Part shown: positions 33,570 through 46,000 of the stretch, in pieces
Numbering within the stretch: position 1 is the stretch's first letter
Layout: the number at the start of each line of letters is the position of its first letter
Origin: Vitis vinifera
Taxonomy: Eukaryota > Streptophyta > Magnoliopsida > Vitales > Vitaceae
DNA length: 64,000 nt
Direction of reading: 5' to 3'
Assembly: GCF_030704535.1 (NCBI RefSeq)
Contig: NC_081806.1
Coordinates: 2,739,001 to 2,803,000, forward strand
Position numbers and translations under genes: made by a program
The notes under the pieces: model-generated
Told to the model about the DNA's origin: nothing
Databases searched by the model: none
Seen by the model: only the letters and a program-made list of their open reading frames with translations

Positions 33570-33767
33570 TTAAAACCGCAGTTGGTGACTACGGCTTTGA
33601 CCAGTCAAAGCCGTAGTCACCAACTGCGGCTTTGACCATTTTAAAAAAAAGTCAAAGCCGTAGTCACCAACTACGGTTTTAAACTTAAAAGTTAAAACCG
33701 TGGTTGGTAACTACGGTTTCTAAACACTTTAGAAAAATAAAACCGTAGTCACCAACTACGGTTTTAT
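33570..33767. repeat. Mirror set of five palindromic modules, right arm
   Basis: This is the reverse-complement counterpart of 32164-32357, with the same order read from the outside inward and only scattered substitutions. Confidence 0.85.
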
Positions 33768-33874
33768 GACGTGGCGGCTTATGTGGCACAGACGCATTAG
33801 ATCGGGCATTATTTTCATAACCACTTTATTTTTTGGAATTTTTTTTTAAAAAGCATTATTTTGGGTCAAAGCTC

Positions 33875-33883
33875 AAAAAAATT
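33875..33883. repeat. Right target-site duplication of fold-back element
   Basis: An exact AAAAAAATT repeat of 32046-32054 directly outside the right terminus CAAAGCTC. Confidence 0.75.
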
Positions 33884-36160
33884 GTCCCCAAACAGTTTAT
33901 TGAATCCCCGGTCATGATGATGATATCTTATCCCCATCCATGACAATGATACATTGTTTTCATCACCCATTTTATATATTATTTTTGGAATAAATTTTTT
34001 AATATTTTATGAATTATGACTCTGAGTCTGAGCCATCCCATTAATTTTTCAGAATGTTGAGGAATTCAATAAAATCTAATGGTCCAGAATTTTCACCTTA
34101 ATTATTTTAATCACACCACTCGTGGTGGGACCCAGCCCCAGTTTTTTGGTAAAAAAATAATTCTGACGAGGTCAGTTTTGGTATTTAAATTGTAAAAAGC
34201 TGTCAGCGGTCCTATGGACTACTAGGCGGCTTAGCCGTAAAGCTGACTGAGAGATTATTTAAAATGAATTAAAATATACTGAAAAGGTAAATATAGTGGG
34301 CCCACTCTAATACGTTGATACTACTTACCAGTCAAACGTCCCTTTTGGCCGCCGGTACGTCTGTAGTTGGTTCCACAAGAGTTTAATCAAGTATGAGCCG
34401 CTGTTTGCAATGATCAGATACGAGAAGGTCCACCATAGGTGGGGAGAACAGTCCAATAGGATGCGAGGAATATTCTACACGCTTTTGTGCTGGACTGCTA
34501 CCCAGCCTGCAGATGTGTCCAATCAACGATTGCCTCACTCCTTACATCAGTGGTTCTGGTTGGTACACGTCAGAAAACCAGATCCCACTCAGATTATTAT
34601 TATTATTTTTATATCAGATTAATTAATAGTTTTCATTTTTTAAGTCCACTTTAGTTAGAATTTGAATAAAAATAAAATATCGAATATTTTATCATTTCAT
34701 CGAAAATTAATTAATTATGAAAATAAATAAAATAATAAATCATCTTGTTAAAAAAATAATTTAAGTATTTAATATTTACTCGTAACTTTCTCTTTTTATT
34801 TATTTTAAAATTATAATTAATAAAATAGGGGTTGAATAGAAAAAAGTATAAAAAAAAGAAGTGATAATTAAATATAAAATAAGGTCTTATTTATTAATTA
34901 CAAAAATTTATTAACATCTATTTATTAATATGATATATTTTTTTCATTTTTATCTTTACCTTTATCATTTTAATTTAATTTATTTTTGTACTTCTTCTTC
35001 AATTTTTTCAAGATAAATGAAAAAAAAAAGTAAAAATAAATCCCTAAAAAGTCAAAGCCACTACTTTTCAAAGGTGGTGTTGTCACGTGAACCTTAAATA
35101 TGCATACATTCATCCACATTTTTCCGATTTGTTCACATAGGAAATGAAAAATATAGTCAAATGTTCACACTTTGTATCATTATAACCATCTACGTATGAA
35201 AGTAACGTAGAAAGTTATAGTTCCTTCATACCTTGAAAGTTTTGGTTGAATAAAAATTAAATCTCAAACTAGTTTTTACTCTTAATATTTATACTTTAAA
35301 TTTTTACTCAAATATTGTATTTCATTATTTTAATGTCACGCATTATTGAATTATGAAGTTTAAATTAGTTTTATTGCACTTTGTTAGGGATGTCGGGTTC
35401 GAATTATTTGGTCAATTCAGGGTTGAAAAAATTCTTTTATGTGATAATTGACAAGTTTGTATCTATCATATATTTAACTTTTTTTATGTTAAGGGTTTTG
35501 TTTTATGAATGAGCAAAATCATAATTGAGAGGTTTTTTTTCGAAAGTTTTACCATTATAACTCTTTTGATTAATGGATTGTTAAATATTAGTGTACTCCA
35601 TGGATGTAGTGATCACATCGATTGTCGAACAACGGTTAAATTTTTTATTTATTTTTATCTTTTACTTGCATATATGCGTGATTTGACATATCTATATGTT
35701 CATCTCAATTTTTGTATATATATATATATATATAGACAAACATGTCTAATCATCGTGGTCCTTGATTTCGATTACCCCGAAAAGGAAAATGAAATGTGAA
35801 ACAAAGAAAAATCAAGGAAAATGCAACAATTAAAAGCAGAGATGGCGGAGAGAGTAATGCATGGTTGCATGCAAAACGTGGCCATGCAATACTTCTCAAT
35901 ATGTAATTGTCTTTGTGGGTTGGTGTATGGATGTGTTCACATTTTCTGTGTTCGTCCAAATGTGAACTCGCAGGACAAGTCTTCCAACCATATGGTATCA
36001 TATCATAGCTATCTACTTCTCAAAGTTATGTAGACAACTATAGAAATATTTAATAACTTCATTAGCCATCAAAAAGGATTTTGATTTTTATAACCATGAG
36101 TTTTTGGTTTTGGTTACTATAACCTTTTATAAAGAGAGACACGCCCTAAAACATTGAATT
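33884..36160. other. Intergenic region, no supported gene
   Basis: The stretch 34000-34600 has mixed composition and no recognisable product. From 34600 to 35800 it is AT-rich, with a TA run at about 35717-35735. The ORFs at 35509-35799 and 35821-36033 show no family character. Confidence 0.45.
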
Positions 36161-36288
36161 GTGAATAATGACAAAAAAAAAAATCACATGATATGTACGA
36201 TTATATTATTTTACTTACATCAAGTTAGGGTTTGAAATGAAGACATGACTCAACTGAACCTTTGAGGAAAAAAAGAAAAAGACCATAA

Positions 36289-36576
36289 GACTATGTTTGG
36301 TTATTGGAAAGTACTAAAAAATGGAAATTCTTAAGAAAAATGATTTTATTATGCTTGGTTTCATAGTAGAAAATACAAAATAAAAAAAATAATAATTAAA
36401 CTTAATTAAAAACTTATATATTTTAAAATTAGGTAATTTTTATATAATGGAGAAAAATAAGTTAAATGAGTTTTTAAAAATATATAAAAATAATTTATTG
36501 ACTTTAATTCATTTTTTTATTTTACTTTTTTTTTTCTTCCACTTTTCTTCAAAATTTCTCGGAACCAAACATAACC
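36289..36576. mobile_element. Tourist-like MITE (copy A)
   Basis: This 288-bp element has the ends GACTATGTTTGG and CCAAACATAACC and a TAA duplication on each side (36286-36288 and 36577-36579). The interior is AT-rich and non-coding. Removing it rejoins the tandem-repeat phrase around CCCTAAAGTATTA. Confidence 0.78.
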
Positions 36577-36623
36577 TAAAGTATTAAACTAGAAAAAAGG
36601 AACAAGAAAATCACATCAAGTTA

Positions 36624-36952
36624 GGTTATGTTTGGTTTCCAAAAAATTCAAGGGAAAATATGAGGAAAAAATATAGAGAGAAAAAACAGAAGGAAATAAA
36701 AGTAAAGAGAAATAAAAAATAATTTTAAAGTCAACAAATTATTTTTATATCATATTTTAAACTCATTTCACTTATTTAATTATTTTATACAAGGATTAAA
36801 TAATTTAAATATATATAAGTTTTCTACTAATTTTAATTATATTTGATTTTCTTTCATATTTTTCATAATAAAACAAAACATAAAAAAAATCATTTTCTGT
36901 AGTTTTTTTTTTTTTTCTCTTTCTTAGTACTTTCCAAGAACCAAACATAACT
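36624..36952. mobile_element. Tourist-like MITE (copy B)
   Basis: This 329-bp element has the ends GGTTATGTTTGG and CCAAACATAACT and a TTA duplication on each side (36621-36623 and 36953-36955). Its interior resembles the reverse complement of copy A, suggesting insertion in the opposite orientation 48 bp away. It interrupts the repeat phrase CATCAAGTTAG/GGTTTGAAAT. Confidence 0.78.
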
Positions 36953-37480
36953 TTAGAATTTGAAATAAATATATGCCTAAATTAGACATTAAAGAAAAAG
37001 AGAAAAAAAAACCCTAAACTATTATACTATAAAAAAATGGATAAAAAATCATATAGTAGGAACAATTGCATTATTTCATCCACATCATATTGGGGTTTGA
37101 AATGAACCCACCCATGCCTTCACTAAACCCTCAAGAAAAAAAACACATGGTATGAATGATTACATTATTCCAATCACATCAAGTTGGCATTTAAAATGAA
37201 TATATGTCTAATTCGGACCTTCAAGAAGGAGAAACCCTAAAATATTATACTATAAAAAGTGAATAAAAAAAAATCATATGGACATTATTTTATCCATGTC
37301 AAATTAGGGTTTCAAATGAATACATGTACGGATTGGACCCTCAAAAAAAAGAAAAAAAAGACCCTAAAAGGATTAAACTAGAAAAAATGAACAAGAACAT
37401 CATATGATATGAACGGTTGCCTTATTTCATTCATATCAAATTAGGGTTTTGAATGAAATGTATGTTTGAATCGGGAGAAT

Positions 37481-40268
37481 ATATTGGAAACATGGTTCAA
37501 AGAGTTTAAATAAATGAATGTGAAAATTGCATAGAGGCCGGGTTTCTTTCTTACTTTCTATGATGTGTATTGATTTTTTTTGGGCTTTTGAGGGTGAATG
37601 ATATAGAAGTAGTGACATGACAAAGAAAGTGATAAATGAAGAATAAGTGGCCCAAAAATGGACCTCCCTGTCTTTGAAAAAGAAAACAAAATGCAGGAAA
37701 ATAATTCAAAGAAAAATTATTGCATATGGGTGTTCCCCCACTTGGCTCAAAATTTCATTTTTAATTGCAATTATAGACAAGGGAATTTAAAGTGTCACAA
37801 TTGTGAATTTATACTTAGGTCATAATTAAGATATTAGTATGTATGGTAGGATTCATTTTGTTTGGGCTTGTGTGGAGGCATTCATATAATCATGGAAATG
37901 GTTATTTTATACCATGTGTTGGTTACTTTAGGATAAAATAATCAAAATTTAAAATAATATTTCTTTCTTCTCTCCCCTTTTGACATACCAAATCCTGGAT
38001 TAGGTAAATCAAACAAGAAATAAATATTGCTCCAATCATTTTTAATTGAAGGATTTGATTGCAATTTCAACTTTTATAATGATGCCACATAATTAAAAAT
38101 ATTGAATTTTTTTTATGCATAATTAAGAATACAATCAATGATATGATAAAATTATGATTCTAAGTTTGAAAAGATTATAAAGTTAGGGATAAGATTTTAA
38201 TCTATAATTACAAATTTTAAAACAGGTTGATTTGAATTGACCCAGTCCTAGTGTTGCCATATACTTTTTTTTTTTTTTAATGTTAATCACCTTATGAAAA
38301 ATTATTAGAAGACAAAAAAAAAATTAGTGAAATTAGATAAATATTATCATAATTTAATATTAAATAAGAAAATTATTTAAATAAAATCATCAATGGACAG
38401 GATTTTAAAAATGGTTAATTTTTTTTTTCATTCAGATTAAATATCTGCAAATGAAACTTAACTTAAAAAATAAATGGTATTAAAATATCATAAGTTTATT
38501 AAGACCTCAAATAAACTTAACCATTGTTCTATTCTTCCTTCTACTTACTTAACCATTATATATATATATATATATTGGCAAGGGTCGTGGAACTATCACA
38601 TGTGTCACATGTTTTGGTATGGGTTGTGGCACCATGGTAAAGGACACGACATGTGTTATGAAACCGCTTAGAATTTTTCCCATCTCAAATACAATTTTTA
38701 AAAATATTTAAACTAATTATTACTAATTTTTCCTATTTTTTAAAATTATTTTTCTAAGTAAAAAATTTAAAAATAAATTATTTTTTAGCACAGATAGTTT
38801 CACCGATCCTTGATTTCATATTCCAAAATTTTTTTCCCTTGAGATACAATTTTTAAAAATATTTACACTAATTTTTTCCTATTTTTTAAGTAAAAAAATA
38901 TTTTTTCTAAAATAGCGTTGCATTTATATAGATATACCACCTTATTTTTCAACCGAATTTTTAGATTATCTAAATTTACTAAAAACTTTTTATTTTTTAT
39001 ATAAATAAATTTAAGTTTTTATTATAAAACCACTTCTTAAAGTCAAAATATATTTGTTGTACCCATAAGGTCACATATATCTTTATGCACCAACTTCAAA
39101 GGTTGTTGTTGATTTTATAATTGAAAAAAAAAATTCTTATATTGTTTCTTGATGAGACATCCCTTGTGGACATGATATGAAATATCAATAATCGGAAATA
39201 CCATTATTATTTTTTTTTTCCACCAATAACATCAATCAATGAAAATTGAGATGACTAAAACTAAGACGTTAAAGCGAATTGTTGTCTTTCATCGTTGCTT
39301 TCAAATTAAATAAAGTTTCTACTTAAAGAAACATAGGAAACTTCCTATTCTTGATCATCTCGAATTTTGCAATCATCTTCTAATGTTTATCCGTAAGAGT
39401 GCAAACTCTATAAAGCTTAATAAATTTATAAAAATAAATAAATATATTTGAAACAAAAAATACATATATATTACATATAGATATATATAAATACTTTGGA
39501 TTTATTTTTAAAATTAAATTTTCTCTTATATGATTCATTCAATTATGAAAATAATTCTTATTGCACTTGCTATTATTGCATTAGATACCAAACATTTTTT
39601 GTATTTTACTCTACCTCAACCATGATCATGACCTATACTTCCTTGATGGCCACCAAAACCTCTTGTAAATATTTTACTTTACGAGGTATATGCTCTAAAT
39701 TAGAACATTTGATTTTTCTTAGCCATTCCTTATTTATGTGAGCATAATGAACTTATTAATCCTTCAAATTTGAGAGTGAGTACTCTTTATTTCTTCAATT
39801 GTTGCAAAAATAAACTTAAATTTTACATTTAAAGATCACATAACTTTCTCATTATTATGTGATTATCAAGTTTGTCACCATTAAACCACATTTGGTTTAA
39901 ATTTGTTCAAAATAACTTGAAACTAATTCAAAGTTATTCATGCAGAAATACTCAAATTCAACTTTTAATATTTATTCCTCGATGATCACTTGACACAATC
40001 ATCGCATTTTTTTAGTTTTTGTAGAGTATCCCACACCATTTTTGTAATAAATCTTTGATATTTTCTCAAATTATATGAATTCATCTATTGTTTAAAATAT
40101 TTCATAAAGTGTATTATGATATTCCTTTTGGGAATTTTTCAATAAATTATTCTGCTTCTTTGATAAGGTCTTGAATCCTCTTAAATCAATCACTTTTTTT
40201 GTAGTCGTTATTCACTATATCTCATAAATCTAAAATTTAAACAAAACGTGCATTATAATACATGAATT
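37481..40268. other. AT-rich intergenic region, no supported gene
   Basis: Nothing coding is supported. A TA run lies at about 38556-38574. Two related passages containing TTTTTAAAAATATTTA(AC)ACTAATT near 38694 and 38850 suggest a local duplication of about 150 bp. Confidence 0.45.
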
Positions 40269-40277
40269 GTCAAAATT

Positions 40278-40794
40278 AGGGGTGATAATTTATGTAGGTG
40301 GGTTGTATTCATATTGTGTCAAAGTTTAGGTATTATACTATTTAGGTTAACCCAAACTCGACACGAATAATTATCGTGTTAAAAACATAAATTCAAATAC
40401 TAATGTGTGACCTATTTAACCTGTTTAAAAATTAGGTCCTCCTATTTAATAATTAGATTGAATTAAGTCTTATATAATTCTATGTAATTAATGTTTCAAC
40501 TAAATAGGTTTATTACTTGATTGACCTATTTATTTAAAAACAAATTTAAAATGAGTGAAATATAAGTTGAATAATTTAAAATCATAATTAAAATAATTAT
40601 CAGGATTATTAAATGGGTCAATTCCGACTAATTTCGAGTTATGCAAGTTGACCAAAAAACTACTTATTTATCAATCGAGTTATACAAGTCGATGTGAATT
40701 TGACCCAAACCCAATTATACTCCGATCTAAACTCGCAAAAAACGTATTGGATTTGTATTATATTGGTAAATTGTATCAAACATTGTCATCCTTA
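40278..40794. mobile_element. 517-bp non-autonomous element with 9-bp target duplication
   Basis: The sequence GTCAAAATT is present at 40269-40277 and again at 40795-40803. The bracketed segment begins AGGGGTGATAAT and ends ATTGTCATCCTTA, which are imperfect inverted termini. The inside contains no reading frame. A 9-bp duplication fits Mutator-like elements and an 8-bp reading (TCAAAATT) would fit hAT, so the superfamily is open. Confidence 0.65.
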
Positions 40795-40803
40795 GTCAAA
40801 ATT

Positions 40804-43022
40804 CTTACTTCTAAATTGTAAGAATTGTGATTGAATTGAGTTATTATTTACAACTATAGTTTCACCAACAAAATTACAACTTTCTTAATTTTTTTTTTTA
40901 TAGATTTTCTATTATTCTAACTCTACTATTTTGGCTTTACATATTTCCTTCTTCTAATATCACATGTTTGAACCCACAATTATAGGCATTGATAATAAGT
41001 TTTATTAGGCTAATAATTTATTTATTCAACTTATTAATTAACATAATAACAAACTTATTTTCATAATAAAATAATCATAGTTAAACCAAAACTCTATTTT
41101 ATAATCCAACAAAAACTCCTAAATAACATAAAAATATAAACAAATAATAATTCTCAATCTTTTTTAAATTCCTAAAATTTAACTTTCAAGATAATTAAGA
41201 TTTTCAATGTAGAGGGGCATCAATCTTAACTATACATATTTGGAAACACCCATGCATGTTCATGAGAGAGGAGGACGAATCTCTCACCATCGTATAACAA
41301 ATTTTTCTTTCTTTCTATTGGATTTTTTTTTACTAAAATAATATTTTATTTCATCAAACTTGTTCTTTCGCATAATAATAAATCTGTTATGGAAAAATAA
41401 AAAAACTTCCTTTTTTATTATCACTATTCCTTTTCTTAAATTTTGTTCTCTTCGATTAAATATGAAAATATAAAGAATTGTGAATTTAAACAAAATTAAG
41501 AGTTAAAAAAGTGAGTCGAATTTGATAAGACATGTGATAACACATTGTCCTAAAGCTGATAACATCTTCCTACATGCGGTATTAATGAACTATAGTTGCT
41601 CCAAAATACAATCCCAATTATTGACTTGAAGTTTTAAACTTTATATTTTTAAATAAAATCTTACAAAATCTGTATTTATAATAAATTAATCATACTTATA
41701 TTATAATTTAAAATTCATAATTTAACAAAAACTTCTATACTTATGTTGTATATAAAAAAGTAGAGTGTTTATCAATTTTTTTTATATGCGTTTGGTCTTA
41801 TCATTATTTTATTCAATTAATTTGAATAATATTTATTTTTTGAAGAACAACTTGAAAATTGTTTTAGATAATGTTTCTCTTTTTTTGAAAAAATTATTAT
41901 AATTTTGATTAAAATAAGTTTAATATGAAAAGTGTAATTATGTTTCTAGACCCCTTTATATATATATATATATATATATTTTATAAAAAAATACTTTTAC
42001 ACGAAAACCCATATGTTCAAAAATAGATATTTCTTGTAATATAAATAAATAAAAATTCCTCAGATTTTTCAACATAGAGAGGGCATCAATATTCTTCATT
42101 ACACATGTTTGCCAACAACAATGCATTTTCAATAGAAGAGGCCCAAGAGGGGGACAAACTCATCATAACAGAAGAACTTTTTCTTTCTTCTTGTCTTCTT
42201 GTCATAAGAGTGTAAGACTATATATTTCTTTTACCTACGACTTTTATCAAATAAATAATTTGAAACAAAAGTAAAAAACAATAATAATAATAATAATAAT
42301 GAGAATAAGAAAGATGTGTATGTGATGATGATGGAGTTTCATGTCAATGTAAGGCAGCTTGAAGCTTTCACGTGGAGACAAGAACAAAAGAAGTGTCATA
42401 ATTCAATTTGATCTCTCAGCGGAAAATTGTTGAGTGTCAGTGTGTTTGTGGTACTTGTTACACATCGTGTCTACTATTTTCCCTTTGCAAGCCCTTCCAT
42501 TATTCAATTTAACTTTTCTACCTTATTAATTAACAAAAATAAAATATTTCTAATTTATTTTAAATTATTTTGTGGAATATTATCTATATATATATATATG
42601 GGCTCCGATGGTTGTTTAGAAGCAAACCCTTGCCCACTTGAGTGATACATAGAAAGTAAACACATGACTTTGAATGGAAGACTGTTACCCTCATGGCCAA
42701 TTATTAGCAATTAAAACATTAGAGGAACATGAAAAACGTTACAATTTCATTTCCATAAAAAACCAATAGACATCGGAAAAAAGTTTCATAAGAAATTTTT
42801 GTCTGTTTGTTTTTGAAAAACTAACTTAAACCTCATATATGCGTGCTTGAAAAAACAACCTGAACACACCTTATTGTAGAAACACACCTTATTGTAGAAA
42901 TACTAATCGCTTGATTAGTTGAAAGAATGAAATTATTGGCCGTGTACCAACATAAGAAACATGATATCATTAACATATCCAATTAGATATATTATATATT
43001 ATTTATATAATATGAATGAAAA

Positions 43023-43062
<40 letters not shown>

Positions 43063-46000
43063 TAAATTTTTTAATAAAAATTATATTATATTATATTATT
43101 TTCTATTTTAAAAAATAAAATATCTATACCATTTAAAAATACTTGTAATTAAAATATTTAAACTTTATAATTTTTTATTATTTTTTTATTCAATATAAAA
43201 AATATAATATATATATATATATATATATTATTTTATAAATATTTTAAAAATATATATTTTTTAAACACAAATTTAATTTTATAATAAAAATTGTTTTGTA
43301 AAATAAATATATAAAAGACAAAATTTGATAAAATAAATAAATTTATAATATATAGAAAATATATATGTTTAAAGAATATAAAAAATGAATAATATATTTC
43401 ATCACTAATTTTATCATATATTGTATCATATTATATCCGATGAATCAAATATAACCTAACAAAAAATACATTCTTATTTATTTTTTAATACAAATAAATT
43501 AAAATTAAAATTTTGAAAAGAGAAAAAATTCACATCCAATGCCTATGTGAAGATGACTTTTTGCTCATCATTCTTATGGAAACCAACAAGTTAATAATAA
43601 TAATAATAATAATAAAATAAAATAAAATTCCGTGATAGATTGCTTTCAAGACCCATGGAAGAAAATTTATAATTGGGAAATGGGATTATCTTTCCAGCTC
43701 ATTACCCAACTTGATTGGAACTTTTTCTGGAAGGGATTTTATAATTTCATTTCCTCATCATCATCTTCTGAATCTAAGTGGTGGGTACCTGAACAGAAAA
43801 GAAATGAAAGGGACCAAAAGCACGTACCCCATTCTCTTTGTCCTTTTATTATTCTCAATATACCCCAGTATTAAACTTTGTCTTATTTTTGCATATAATT
43901 ACAAAACAAATAATTAAGAAATTTTTTTTAATAAGATGTATGGATCTTTAAAAATGTTATTTTAATAAAAGATAATTTCATTCGTCTCCTTTTAAATTTT
44001 GGCTAAATACAATAGTCCCCGTAAATTTGAAATTTTCTTGGGATCTTCCTTATTTTAAGTGAGAGAGAGGAGGGAATGTGAGTAAAAATAAAAAATAAAA
44101 ATGATAGGAGTGGTATTTGATGACATTTTAAATACGCATTTAGTCCAAACCTTGGGGAGGTAAACAAAATTAATCATCTTAATAAAAATAAAATAAAAAT
44201 TAAAGTTCTAAAATCATTATTTTTATCATATCTTTTTATTATTTTATCTTATCCAATTTTATCAAATATATTTTTTGTCTTGATCTTATCAAAATCTTAG
44301 AGTGTTTATTTTTTAACTTTTTACTAAAAGTAATTTGTCATCGGACTTTAAGTTGTTTGTTTGTTTATTTATTATTATTTTATAATTTATTATAAACTTT
44401 TGACTTTAAAAAAAAAATTAGCTTTTTATAAATAAAAAGATAATATATTAAATTTTTTTATTTTTAAATATTTAACAATAATAAAATATTATAAAAACAA
44501 ACAACCTAATACTTAACATTTTATATATATATATATATATATATAGAAAAACTTATCAAAACCATATTTTCTGATGTTCGTCGACTAACCTGCTATTGTG
44601 GCAAGTCAGCCTAATACTTAACACTATTAAACTAAAAAAAATACCAATTTATTTTTCCGAAAAAATCTTATTACCAAGAAAAAGTAGGAAATATAAAATT
44701 AAAATTTTGAATGTAGTATCACATTTATATTTAAAATTTAGACTGATTTTAACTTATTCAAACTCCAAATCAATAATATGTATATATATATTATTGAGCA
44801 AGGAAGTGAAGTGGTACAATACTTGCATGAACAAATGGATTTGTGGACCCTATTTTCACATGATTGTAAATCAACAGCCTACAATATGTTTTGCAATAAT
44901 GCACTCCATACGACTTATTTCAATCGTACCCGTAAATTTCAAAAATATCTTTTACAAATACCAGCACATTTATTTAGATAAAAAGAAATTACTATTGTAT
45001 TTCAAATGATTAATTTACATTTTTTTATGTAAATTATGTATAATTAAATATAATTTTTATTTACTAAATTTATATATTATTAACTTTCACTTAACGTTAT
45101 AAAGCGATGATGTACTTAGTATTTTTCTTACAGAAACGTGGGTTTAGTCTAAGAGAAGACCCAATTTTCATTTTGTAGAAAAATTAAGTACCTTTTATAT
45201 TCCAAAGATCAAAATATAGTTGTTTCACCATTTAATTCTTTACCTCAAATCAGTAAATGAAATATACACTAAAATCGATAAGCCTAAAAACTTTTTACTT
45301 TTTTTTCTTTTTGATGATAAAAGTAAGAGAGAGAGCTCTTCGTCCTATTCCTTTTTTTTTTTTTTTTTAATGGGCGGTTTTTGAGCAGTTTTAACTCCCA
45401 TAATTGCCCCCCTATCTTATTTGGTTGGATCGAGTTGGATGAATTGAACACCCACCTATTCCAATGTTTATCATTAAAGAAAGGAAAAAATTGTTATAAG
45501 GAATCTTCTTAATCATCTAGATGTTGTTAAGAATCGTGAACTATTAATGTATAGAACGGAAAATATGTATATCGAGGTTACATTTTATATGTTGTGAATT
45601 CAAGTTGTGGCACACCCGATAAAGCAGGGGCACATAGTAACATGCCCTCTAGAGCCTAACCCTAATGATATGAATAATTGGCTGATTAGTAAAGGACATT
45701 AATGGAGTGACGACAATGGCCTTTAATGCTGCATTTGGGGCATCACCACGTTGAAATTCAATTGGACTGTCTGATTATATTATTATTATCCAATTCATTA
45801 GGTAATAGGACAACTAATTTAAAGTTTTTAGTGGGACTCAATCTTCGTCTTATGTTACTTCATTTCATATTTTTTTATATTATTATTATTATAAATAAAT
45901 AAAAATATGTGATGAATGTTTCAGAGTCAAAGAGTTGGAGCGTGGGTAAGACTTACGAGTGTGCATAGCTACCCGGACCTTGCGGGCCCAATTCGATTTG

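Larger units (their letters stand above)
32055..33874. mobile_element. 1.82-kb fold-back (long-TIR) element, probably Mutator-like
   Basis: The left arm 32055-32946 (892 bp) is repeated as a near-perfect reverse complement at 32984-33874 (891 bp), separated by a 37-bp unique spacer (32947-32983). It begins GAGCTTTGACCCAAAATAAT and ends with the complement, and identical 9-bp flanks (AAAAAAATT) border it. A few arm differences are visible, for example ACATC versus ACGTC near 32157/33772. Each arm carries five short palindromic modules in its outer 300 bp, and very AT-rich sequence in its inner 590 bp. No protein is encoded. A 9-bp duplication with G-starting long TIRs points to a non-autonomous MULE, though the superfamily is inferred. 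A transcript would fold into a hairpin of about 890 bp. Confidence 0.88.
36165..37480. repeat. Degenerate tandem repeat array (about 110-140 bp unit), split by MITEs
   Basis: A phrase set recurs in order: ATCACATGATATGAACGATT, then TTATTTCATCCACATCA, then AGTTAGGGTTTGAAATGAAT, then GGACCCTCAAGAAAAA, then GACCCTAAAATATTATACTA. Occurrences of the GGGTTTGAAATGAA-type segment are near 36228, 36955 (altered), 37093, 37190 (altered), 37308 and 37441. The array is non-coding. Two Tourist-like MITEs interrupt it, so the array is older than both. Confidence 0.7.

Noticed and set aside
32055-33874. Long inverted repeat as an assembly or sequencing artefact
   Set aside because: The arms differ at several bases, the spacer is unique, and exact 9-bp direct repeats lie just outside both ends.
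36289-36952. One composite inverted element spanning both MITEs
   Set aside because: Each half has its own TIRs and its own 3-bp duplication, and array sequence lies between them.
44596-45009. 137-codon reading frame on the plus strand
   Set aside because: It is Ile/Lys/Tyr-rich as expected from AT-rich DNA, is overlapped by another frame at 44778-44981, crosses a TA repeat, and has no family motif.
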